DNA from: Terebella lapidaria
Lineage: Eukaryota; Annelida; Polychaeta; Terebellida; Terebellidae
Direction of reading: 5' to 3'
Assembly (NCBI GenBank): GCA_949152475.1
Contig: OX424559.1
Coordinates: 15,407,809 to 15,471,808, forward strand
DNA: 64,000 nucleotides
In this document: positions 1-19,477 of the stretch, one piece after another
Layout of the letters: each line of letters starts with the position of its first letter
Numbering within the stretch: the stretch's first letter is position 1
The notes under the pieces: model-generated
Seen by the model: only the letters and a program-made list of their open reading frames with translations
The model's database searches: none
What the model was told of the DNA's origin: nothing
Made by a program: the position numbers and the translations under genes

Positions 1-106
1 GGAGCGATAGCGTGCTCGAAGACGTGTCCAAAACGGAAGTTAAAAATAAGAAAGGATAGGCTCTGCCAAAACAGAAAAACCAGCGTGATATATATAAAAT
101 CTATAC

Positions 107-3100
107 CCGCAGGAGTTTCCACGGGGTCGAGCAGAGGCTGACGTCGCATGACGGGGAACGACAAGCCGCTGGGGTCGCCGCCGTCGTAACCAGGGTGACA
201 GTGGAGCACGGCCGCCCGGTCCGTCGTGTTAACGGAAACACACTGGCGGGGGCTGTCCGGGATACCTGACCGGGGGAGGGGAGGGGAGGGGAGGGGACGC
301 TTATTCCCATATTTTTGTTACCGTCGGTGTACTGTATGTTTTATTACTCGATGACATTCTGTCATATCACATCCAGTACATCTTATATATCTAATGTTGC
401 ATTAAATTGATTGTAAACTAATGGTTATGTCACAAAATTTAAAGGACCATACTGATTGAAAAATTCCATTTACTTTGTTTATCGAGATCAAGAACGAATA
501 AAAAATACACCAAATTCCACAAAATGGTGAATTTCATTTTTAAAATAATAAATTCTCACCCGGTTCCTGTACGGTGATAGGGAACGACCGATGCCCGACA
601 TAATTCCCCGAGTAACAGAGATATTCCCCATAATTACTCGTGGCTAGGGAATGAATGCGGAGCGTGCTGACGTTGTTCTTTGACGTAATCGTGTACTCCG
701 GAGATGACGTCAGATTGACGCCGCCATATTGCCAAAAGAATTCTGGGACCGGAAATGCGTCAACAACACATGTGACGTCAGTCTGATATCCGACTGTGCC
801 CGCTACTTTGTTGGGAAAGTCTTCGTGCCATCGTGGAGCGTCTATATCAAAAAAAAAAATCCGTTAGTCTTTTCATGTAACCTAGTTATTTTTAAAATGT
901 GTATATGAATATTCCGAAGGTAAAAATATGGAATATTTTGAAGTATCTGAATTAAAAAAATTAACGAATTGAATAAATGATACATGCAATGATGGAAAAT
1001 TGTCAAGATATGAATTATACATAAACATATTTTTTAAATTTTCACATACACACATTTGCATACTATATTTAGCAGAAAACTACAAATTTAATATAAATAA
1101 TAACTCACAATGTATGATGACGTTAGTGTCGGCGGATCCCTCGTCAGTGGGTGATGACTGAGTCTGTACGTTACACGTGTACACTCCGGCCTGTTCCACC
1201 GTGACCTGCAGGTTTTGAAGATACCGTTTACCACATGTGTACGGAATGAGAACTTGTGTAACAATTGTTTATCACCTGTGCTACATGCAGTTTTCAGTCA
1301 GTAATAGGGATGGTTATGTATTCCATATACTTTGAAGCTGGTGTTTGCTGGCTACGGACCTGATACATGTAATATAACAACCTAAATGCAAACCTATAAG
1401 GAACATATTTTTCAATAAGATATTTATTGTTGTTCCATTTTTTTTTCTAAATTTCATACTATTTACAGCACTAAGAATTTTTTTTCATTCTTGTTTGAAG
1501 CAAATGCCTTCGAATTCAGGCAATATTTTTTGAAAAACATATTTCATATCAAAGCTACTGCCTTCGAAAGTATGCAATATATTTCTTCAAAAGAATTTTT
1601 TTTGTAAGACACATCCAATGCAATATAACAAAAGGTGTGCTCAATGATCTTGACGATTACAGTCCGTCCGAGTTGTCTTTTCGTCCGTTTTAATACCCAT
1701 TTTGTACCGTTTTTGTAAATAATCAAACGAAGTGTATCCATCAAACCCGAATATAAACAAATGCCCAAATAGCGCTTAACATTTTCCAGTTCGTATGTGT
1801 ATATATAGTGTAGTTATTAGAAAATAATCAATGATATACCATGATGTACGTGACATTGTCAGTTTATCTCGCAATTCTATCCTTTGTTTACATCTGCGTG
1901 TGAGGGATACAGTTCCTGTATTTACGCGAGAACGACCTGTTCATATGAGCAAATTTTGCCTGAGGACTGGTTAGTTTCATTACATTCGATGTGAGTTATG
2001 TCTCATTTAGTTAATTTAGCATGTTTAATAAGAAATATAGTTATTAAAAAGTATTGACTGGTTCGAAGGCAGTTGTTTCAAATATCCAATGAATTGAATC
2101 GTAGATTCATTGGATATGCCAACATATACATAGAGGTTTGATATCATATAATAATATAATACACTCCAATAAAATATAGTCAGAATACTCTGAAGTAAAA
2201 TTCGACATAATGTAAATATTATATTGCATGATTTGAGAATAAATTACTTATTTACCATAAATGCTATGTAATTTGTTAGCAACACGCTCGTTGGTATAAT
2301 AAATGTTTCCTAGCTACATAGTTACACCAGCATTTGCTGTTTTTTATACTAACTTGGTAATCAATTGTAAAATTAAATACACTATCACACACATGTCAAT
2401 ATTCATGTACCCAATGGCTGCTAGATACGGACCTGGCAATATATACATATGAATTCCCCAGATACGCACCTGTGAAAGGACGAGCTGTTGCGCATCCTGA
2501 ACAAATTCTGGATCAGAGGTTTTAGTCCATCGGAAGTTAAACGGTCCAGGGTGATCCTGAACTGTACAGTTGATTGTTACCGAATGTAGCTCCTGGATTA
2601 TATACTCAGGCTCAACTATGACCATCAGGGTGGCTGTAATAATAATATAATATAATATAATATAATATAATATAATATAATATAATATAATATAATATAA
2701 TATAATATAATATAATCAAAATACTCAATAAATCTCATGCAATACACAAAATTACATTATGAAAAGTTTTTATGTGAACATGCACATATTAGATATGCAC
2801 ATGCACATAACAATATATACAACCCATGCATACAATTTGAACATTATATACTAATTAACAGTCGCATATTGATGACAATGGTCCGTTTGAAACTCATCCA
2901 TGATCGCCTATGAAATGAAGTTGATAATAAAAAAGCAAAACATCACAGGTAAACAAAGCCCTTGTACTGTACCAGAGTCATGCAATACATGTGACAAGAA
3001 CACATCTGGCCCGTAACACATCTGACACACCATGTCAACGAAATGTACATGTATGCATGTCAGACAGGCACGCATCTTACCTGTCGCGACAGTCACTGTC

Positions 3101-3159
3101 CCCAACAGGAGTCCCAATACAGTCAAAACATTCATCTTTGACCGCATCTGTCCAATCAT
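107..3159 (-). CDS. Ig/FN3-type receptor, N-terminal part of a receptor-tyrosine-kinase paralogue (partial)
   Basis: Five exons on the minus strand: 3081-3159 (signal peptide), 2470-2633, 1109-1205, 560-841 and 107-265; the rest lies beyond the window's left edge. All have GT/AG borders and compatible phases (1, 0, 1, 1, 1). In-frame ATGs lie at 3159, 3147 and 3135; MRSKMNVLTVLGLLLG gives a good signal peptide from 3147. Exons 2 and 3 together make one Ig domain (INC...FRW...AGVYTC), exon 4 a second (DVTCVVDAFP...FFWQY...GEYLC), and exon 5 the start of an FN3-like module (CVSVNTT...HPGYDGG). Exons 4 and 5 match exons of the divergent plus-strand kinase receptor in order, phase and motifs (Y-A-P-x-W at the Ig start, EPG at its end, GYDGG in the next module). 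The gene therefore looks like a tandem-inverted paralogue; a transmembrane segment and kinase are expected but not seen. Exon structure is firm; the product name is inference. Confidence 0.75.
1558..2072 (-). mobile_element. Short inverted-repeat element (MITE-like), copy 1
   Basis: The element is bounded by CTGCCTTCGAA at the left and its reverse complement at the right, about 515 bp. It lies in an intron of the minus-strand receptor gene. A second copy of similar length sits at 31547-32077 in the opposite orientation, and the two match along their length, including a shared open frame on the strand given here. The first 60 bases beyond the left end (about 1505-1557) look like a second copy of the element's terminus. 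No transposase is visible, so it is non-autonomous; the superfamily is not resolved. Confidence 0.65.
2637..2715. repeat. Microsatellite (TATAA)n
   Basis: About 16 uninterrupted units of a 5-bp TATAA/TAATA repeat lie directly upstream of the acceptor of exon 2 of the minus-strand receptor gene. It is intronic and likely length-polymorphic. Confidence 0.95.
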
Positions 3160-4450
3160 AGAACACGACGATCCATCATGCAAGAAGCTGGGCTATATTC
3201 GATATATCCACTCGTTATATCCCCACATTTTCGTTGAAATCAGGTTAAAATCCGTGTTGGAATTTACGGTCACAAAATTGGTGACATGTTCATAATCGTT
3301 ATATTCCCACGCCTGCATTCAATCATTCTATGTGTATATGCGGGGCCTTTAGGCAGTGTGCACTGAGCCATTACATGCTACATACAATAACATCATTTTA
3401 CCTGTGCCTCATGCTTTCACAACAGATGGCCCCGATAGAATTTGAATATTGACCATATTTGGCAATGCTTGACCTACTGCGCACGCGCACTGCGGCTTTA
3501 AACCCACTCGCGCACGTGGACTTTGTTTTCATTTAAAGTTACCGACTCTGCCATGATACTTCACCTACATTTGATAAGGCTTATCACTCGGTCTCTTGAT
3601 CTCGCGAACAATTATAACTATTTATATCCGACGGAAAACTTTCTCGAAAGAGAACGTGCTTATGAATAAATACATTTATGCTAGAAAAGGCATAAAAGAA
3701 CCGTTCAAATCGACAATTAATTGTGATGCGCATACTAGCAGAAACCCTCTCTCTTATGGGTTTCTGATACTAGTAATATAATATTGCGTAAATAAGTTAA
3801 TGTCTTATTGTTGTCTGACCAGTACCTAGTTAAATAAGGATAAATTCATATCAATGACTATATAATTATGTAAAATACACAAATATTTAGAATACGGGAC
3901 CAAACAACATCGTGAATTGTTTTTTTTTTGCATTCAACCAAATTGTATATACTTGGGTACTTTTATAATTATTGAATGCATGTATAAATATTAGTTTTTT
4001 AAAATGTATTTTATTTTTTTGCAATGACATGCTGAGCGCAGTATCAAATGGATGTTTCCAACAATAAAGATTCATGTAATACATGAAACTGTCATTTCCA
4101 CAAACAAAGCAAGGGAATACACGGCACTTGTGTAAGTCTAGTGGAGTGTGTCCTTGTGCGGACACACGCGTGTTTCTTATCAGATAAAGCATCGAACACT
4201 TGCACACTCTGGCATTTAACAACAGTCAATGTTCAGTCAACCTTTGATCCGTTATCTACAAGTCACGTGACTAATATTGCCCCGTATAAGCCATTATTAC
4301 CTGTACAATATTCGCAAGGATAAGATTGAATAGTTTTGGGAATATTCTGGATTATACAACACGGATTGTTCATAAATTACTGACATATTTAACAGGATAG
4401 AAATAAATAAAATGTGACGGAATATATTCGGATCAAGAGCCCGTCTCACT
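3160..4450. promoter_or_regulatory. Shared intergenic region between two divergent receptor genes
   Basis: About 1.3 kb separates the first coding exons of the two head-to-head receptor genes, so both promoters and 5' UTRs must fit here unless a non-coding first exon lies elsewhere. It contains a perfect NRF1-type palindrome (3478-3489), a nearby GC-rich stretch with CACGTG (3480-3525), and a hairpin-like copy of a dispersed motif near 3735-3780. No TATA box is convincing. The bidirectional-promoter role is inferred from gene order. Confidence 0.5.
3478..3489. promoter_or_regulatory. NRF1-type palindromic site
   Basis: TGCGCACGCGCA matches the well-known NRF1 consensus YGCGCANGCGCR exactly. 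It lies in the shared intergenic region, about 330 bp from the minus-strand gene's first ATG and about 960 bp from the plus-strand ATG. NRF1 sites are typical of promoters in many animals. Function here is inferred. Confidence 0.45.
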
Positions 4451-13956
<9,506 letters not shown>

Positions 13957-14002
13957 TGACTTTGAATCGTGAAGAACTATATTAACTGACCGACTCCCAA
14001 AT

Positions 14003-14008
14003 AATAAA
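14003..14008 (+). terminator. Poly(A) signal of the RTK gene
   Basis: AATAAA lies 47 bp after the RTK stop codon. It is the first canonical signal downstream; later ones exist near 14523, so a longer 3' UTR is possible. Confidence 0.45.
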
Positions 14009-14549
14009 TTTTTGGGACATATTTTGTATTTGTGTATATCAATTACTCATTTTGTGTTTTTTCTATTACATGTACAGTGGAAAAAGTGTAAATATGTTCA
14101 TATAAAACATAGATGGGAGCAAAACAAAAGACGATGTATTTGTAATATTCTTTGTATTATACTCTGAAAACCGATATACACATGTATTGTATTAAAACAA
14201 AACACCCACAAAAACGAGACATATCAATGTAGTTTCGTGTGTAATTAAGTGTCTCTGTTTTTGAATGTTTATCTATTTGAATATTCCTATCTTAATACCA
14301 ATATAGTCTTATACTTTCCCTGTACATTATAGACACACGAGTATTTTGATGTAAATAGCCTTGTCTTCGTACTCATAATGTACATATATATTGAACCTTT
14401 TTTACGGATACACGCCATGTTCGGGAGATTCTTAGCCTAATGTAATAAAATTATAATATCACCAAAATATTGATATTTCCATATTTAATTGTAGCCTACT
14501 ATCACCAAATTTCGAACTATTTAATAAAGTATGAACTGAAAATGACTAC

Positions 14550-14660
14550 ACTCATTCGGCACACTGTTTGCCCTAACGACGTCAGCATAACTTTAAGTTC
14601 ATAAAATTGATCGGTCGGACTTTGTTTCTGTTTCAAAAAAATTATCAATGGTTTTTATAT
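14550..14660 (+). repeat. SINE-like core fragment, copy 2
   Basis: It contains GCACACTGTTTGCCCTAACG followed by TCGGTCGGACTTTGTTTCTG. Both blocks recur, with changes, at 42990-43065 (GCACACTGTCTGCCCCTGAT and AGTCGGGCTTTGTTTCTA). Shared blocks in the same order and spacing support one element family. Confidence 0.5.
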
Positions 14661-14724
14661 TGCATTTATCAAAAATTAGTGCTTATACACAGGGTTATTG
14701 AAAGTATTCCGAAACGAATCGTAT

Positions 14725-14905
14725 GTGTAATGGGTAGTTTTCATGGATTAGTAAATTCTCTGTCTTGGTCAGGTTGAAATGAAGAAACTGCGTCGTGATT
14801 GATGCAGACATGACATATGTTATCATCATGGTAGGATATAAGAAATATATTGTTTTCTACATAGGACTGATGAAATTATCAAAATTATGTCTCACAATAT
14901 ACTTT
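14725..14905 (+). repeat. Dispersed repeat, copy B
   Basis: It matches copy A at 12180-12395 in block order. Same-strand orientation and about 2.5 kb spacing leave both a local duplication and two independent insertions possible. Confidence 0.6.
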
Positions 14906-16053
14906 TTTTCTCCAAATAACCGTGTTTATATATATATTTTTTCTCCAAATAACCGTGTTTATATGTACATATATCATAACGTGTCCTCGTAAGTACTTCG
15001 GGTATACAAGTACAAAAGCTCGAAAGCCGCGGTGTTTTCATTGGGGTATCGCACAAATCGATAAATATTTCAGATTCTTTTTATTTACCCCCAGAACAAC
15101 GACATGTACCCTTGCATTTCCTGGCTCGGAATGGCGAGACACAACATCGACCAACAAAACATACAACCCCGACCCGGCCGGCAAGTCTTGCTTGCTAGTT
15201 ACTCGAGGGTTTTTTTTCCGTAAAAGAGAAAGCCAAAAAAAAATCTTTACATAGCGCGTTTGATGGTTCACAGTACCCTCTACAGAAATGGACACACTCG
15301 GCTGGTTTACGGACCGGAGCCTAGGCGTTAGGAAGGGACATTCTTCGGCTCAAGCCCACAATCAAATTTTGAGGACAAATTTAAGCCCCCCCCCTCCCCC
15401 CCCCGCTACCTTGTCACCCTAACGTGACCTTATTCATATATCAAGTTGAAACCCTTCTTCTCAACATTACTAGTGATATGTACACAAGGAAATGTCTCGG
15501 ATCTGATAACAAAATGGATGTACATTCGCGTAGAGGAAGTGATTTATTGTTAATAATTGGTGAGTAGCCTATCTTTTGAGTGATTAGATCAACATTACGT
15601 AATATTTAATTAACAGAGTGAAGCAAGTCTGGTGTGCGGATGAATTTTGAGGCCAATTTCAGCATATAGCAGTAAATAAAACGAATCTATATGCAGAAAT
15701 TCTTATACTGATAATATGTCAGGCATAGGTGCGTTCCGTATATTGCAAAATATGACACTGAGCTATATTCGACAGATTTCTTAATTATGCTCAGTGTAAG
15801 AAGCGAAGCAATACTAGTGTCACAAGAAACCCAAGTATTCGGTCTTTACATTTCGAGAACTGTGATAATTCAAGTGCGAATTTTCGTGCTGTTCATCGAC
15901 ATATCGAACATGGATCCCGAGGAAGCAGTACAAGCAAAGAATATTTCTTACTTATAGCTAGATACACAACTACTTGAAAATTTCGTTTTCATGGTTCCGT
16001 GAAATGTAATATTCGTTATTAACGAGCAAGGAAGTTCGTAAAAGTGATACATT

Positions 16054-16329
16054 ATGGACCCTAGTACAAAACGGGTTTATAAAAAATGTACACCGGCTGG
16101 AAACTATGTGTTTCTGGTGTGTTGTGGCCCAGATAGACAGAAAGGTGAACGAATACAGATCGTGACACTGGGTCGCACCACTGAGGAATATCTCGGGTTA
16201 GCGAATACCACATTAAATTCCAACGTATTCAAAACTTTTAGAGTAGCATTTACGTCAGCAGAATACGGCGTTGACGTAGGTACAATTTTGTTAGATGTAA
16301 GAAGACTATGTAGCACAATTCGTAAATAA
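16054..16329 (+). CDS. Short single-exon ORF with an arrestin-N-like start
   Basis: A 91-codon frame starts at ATG 16054 and ends at TAA. Its start, RVYKKCTPAGNYVFLV, resembles the first strand of arrestins (RVFKKSSPNGKLTVYL type), and VFKTFRVAFTSAEYGVDV resembles the later VFVTLTCAFRYGREDLDV segment. The Asp-rich loop normally between them is replaced by CCGPDRQKGERIQ. A full arrestin is about 400 residues, so this is at most part of the N-lobe. It could be a retained first exon of a lost or diverged gene, a captured fragment, or chance. No neighbour supports a role. Treat as a candidate only. Confidence 0.3.
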   Translation: MDPSTKRVYKKCTPAGNYVFLVCCGPDRQKGERIQIVTLGRTTEEYLGLANTTLNSNVFKTFRVAFTSAEYGVDVGTILLDVRRLCSTIRK

Positions 16330-16528
16330 AAATATCCTTGAGGTATTTGTTGACAATACTCAGTTCTTTGTATTACTGAATTGGTGAATGTTTAGCTTCC
16401 ATTATATTTTTTTTATATTTGCCTTCAAGTTTTTCTGCACCCAGACTCCCCAATTTATGAGCAATTATAGGAATAGGCTATTATTGATAATATTATTCAT
16501 CAGTATAAAAATATTGGGACCGAATGTA

Positions 16529-18150
16529 GGGGAAGACCAGCCAAAGTGGGACACTTAAAATGAAACTACTATAAAATGAGATTTACAATTTACTGATTAT
16601 TTTCGTTATGATTTATTCTGTGAGTGATGCAAATTGGATACATCCCATCACAAAAATGACAATTGTGTGTATGTTTGTGCTGACAAGGGGATATATTTGT
16701 TTTTCATGATTGTGTCCCACTTTGCCCGGACCAAAGCACGAAGTGAGACAGTGGTCTGGGCAAAGTGGGACAACCATTTGGGCTAAGTGTTACAGTGTAA
16801 GGGCAAAGTGGGACAGTTACGGTACAAAACGGCTCATTGCTATTGACAAGAAAAGGTGGGCCAAACGATTCGTGAAATACCGCTACAGTATTACAGTGTT
16901 CTGCCTTAGATTACTACTGGTGCATTAATGCGGCAGAGCTAAATGCAATATATTAGTAACAAACGGAACATCGAATGTTATCGACAAGTCATTTTATGTA
17001 TTCAACGGTACAAATGTGAATTCGAAATATATAAACAAAAGAGAAATCTCAAAAATCCAACATCATAGACGAAGTTTCTTCGCCTGAAAATGATACCAAA
17101 GACAAAAATATTTATTGAATCGAAGTTTTTGGTGCCTGAACTGAGATCCAGACGCCCACCCGACACCCGCGGTACCATGAAATGGGTACTCGATTCCGTT
17201 TGTCACAGCATCTCGAACTCTAAGTTCTTCAAATCGCCCACAATCAGGCCGTACAAAAATTTTATCATGAAAATTTAGTGCCATGGAATCGAAGGTGTCC
17301 TGTGGATATATTTTAAACATAATAACATTGGGTTGATTTCGAAAACATTTTGTCCCCGAATCACACCTAAACTGAACATTCAGCTGCTTCGCAATGAGTA
17401 CACATCCGGGTACAGCTCTTAGCTTCCAATATTCTATGCATTGCAAGGATTACTACTACGGGTGCTGCTTGCACACTTGTGCTGACACTCATCATTGAAT
17501 GAGATGACCAGGATCGATCCCTGATATATTGACAAGAGGTGTTGCGTGCGCTTGCAAGCATACACCATGATCCTATGGGATAAGTGGGAAACTGTGGTTA
17601 ACCGTGTGTTCACCTAGATAACGTATATACATCTACATGTACTTATTCATTATTTTATATGGGCCAACAACTCTCATTTCAGATATTTTCCATGCATACA
17701 TGTATAACGAATGGTATATCTCTTCAATGTATTTTTTTGTTGTGTTTATTTAGATTTTCCATTAACCATACAATGCTAGACTTGGCAATGAGTTATTGTA
17801 GTTTTTCTCATCAATATCGATGGTCAAGATAAACACGAAGTGGGACACTGATTGGTCAAGGTAAAATATGTCCCTCTTTGCCCAGTCCCACTTTGTAATG
17901 GAGTGTACTTTTCAATAATTATTATGATATCAATATTATTTTTCACATTCACATGAATGAACTGCTACAAAAAGGCATATGAGGTAATGCAGTAGAACCA
18001 AAGAATGCTGTAGAACCAAAAAATTAATAAACGCTGTGTGCGTGATAACGTTGCGCATGCGTACTGGGTGTTGCAAACACGTCATAAAATTGACCGAACC
18101 AAAGGACTGTCCCACTTTGCCTGGGTGTCCCACTTTGCCTGGTCTTCCCC
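16529..18150. mobile_element. Non-autonomous DNA transposon with TA target duplication
   Basis: The ends are GGGGAAGACCAGCCAAAGTG and the reverse complement of CTTTGCCTGGTCTTCCCC, 24 bp with one mismatch, each flanked by TA (16527-16528 and 18151-18152). At least eight further copies of AAAGTGGGAC or its complement lie inside, clustered toward both ends (16713-16815, 17836-17900, 18105-18140), like transposase-binding subterminal repeats. A TA duplication points to the Tc1/mariner-like superfamilies. The only sizeable internal frame (17063-17446, minus, 127 codons) shows no transposase motif. About 1.6 kb. Confidence 0.8.
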
Positions 18151-19477
18151 TACACTTAAAAAACCCAGTAGATCTAGTCTAAGTATTGTGTTTTCAAAGA
18201 ACAGAATATAATATAGATTCGTTGTTTCAAAGTTACTTTTTCCCCATGAAGCCAAATCACCCCCTTGACTTGCCTGTAGCTAGTGTTAAATATTTCAAGG
18301 CTAGACATTTTAGCTTATTATACTGGACAGACTATTTATCCCCACTTATGGGGAAAATCCCACAATTAAAAATAGAAATTGACACACATTTCAATTATAA
18401 GTAAATACGTGAAGCAGGCCTATAAGACTAGAAAGTCCAACAATGTGTAGCTCATTTCTAAAACTTTGGAACATCTATATATTAGATTCATTAAGCATTA
18501 TGACGTGGTGGGCTGCACGAATAGTGACCCCACGGTTATAGTGCTGCAGTGTGGGCTGATTCATAAGACATTCAGTGACACTCCAGGAATAGGGTATACC
18601 TCTTATCGTGAGGTCGCCGAACTTTACAGTTCAGTTATTACTTTGTTTTCAATTTGCAATGGATCGAGATGTCCTAAATATTTGTGATGTATACTGACTA
18701 GTGTCTATTTTCATTTGGCTGAAATCAATTTTCAGCATTCATTTTATAGACGAGGGCACGCCATGCATTGTATGATACTATAGATTAGATAATCATGTTG
18801 ATTATGAAAAAATGGTGCTTAGCTACATATTACATCACGTTGATATGTGTAGAATATTTTTGACAGTAACGGTCCGTAACCATTCCCCCCACCCCTTACA
18901 CGTGCACTTGCCTACATAACCATGCAGCATCAGACACGTTCTCAGACTTACACATACACTGAAAGCACGCGCGCCTATATACATGTACAGATTCAAAGAT
19001 ACTCTCACACAACCTCCATCACGTGAACAGAATATGATGTGATGTCACAATCGACCAATCAGACACAACACCGCAACTTCAGGCGGGGAAATCCCAGACG
19101 CACACAGGGAGACCTACTTGCCCCGTTGTTCTGAATTCATTGAGAGAATTCATTGAGAGAAGACGCATGTAGGATACTCTAAGAAATTACAGAGAATTGT
19201 GGAAAAAGGATATTAAAATGGACTAAACTTGACAAGACTATAGGACACATTAGAAGGACATTGGGTATCGGTGTGAGTGAGGCCGTGAGCTGATTCATAT
19301 CAGTCGAAATAACTTCTTGATCTGTCGTGCCAATAAAGAAGTGATAACTGTTAATCAAGTTGGACTTGAGTTTACATAGCGAACTAGTACTGTACGACCG
19401 TGTCAGATCTGATAGGGAAGGGAAAAACACTTATTACATCACATATGTCATCGCGACTTCTTGGATTTCTGTTTCAG
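18151..19477. other. Intergenic region upstream of the membrane lectin
   Basis: No convincing gene is seen. The first exon of the lectin (initiator Met and start of its signal peptide) should lie here or further upstream but could not be identified. The stretch 18900-19400 has blocks in common with 27390-27940 (GACCAATCA, ACAACACCGCA, GGCGGG-AAAT, then AATAAA with a pyrimidine-rich tail), suggesting a shared dispersed element. Confidence 0.5.

Larger units (their letters stand above)
14009..16053. other. Intergenic region with repeats, no gene seen
   Basis: This AT-rich region follows the RTK. It holds a SINE-like core copy (14550-14660), copy B of the dispersed repeat (14725-14905), a small direct duplication of TTTTTCTCCAAATAACCGTG (near 14905-14960) and C-rich runs (15388-15411). 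Open frames here are short and have no recognisable domain. Confidence 0.6.

Noticed and set aside
3732-3781. Hairpin AGAAACCC...GGGTTTCT with a partial match at 29440-29462
   Set aside because: The shared part is only about 18 bp and no element borders are visible; kept as a motif, not a feature.
17063-17446. 127-codon minus-strand frame as a transposase
   Set aside because: No DDE/D motif, helix-turn-helix or similarity that I recognise; it is too short for a Tc1/mariner transposase.
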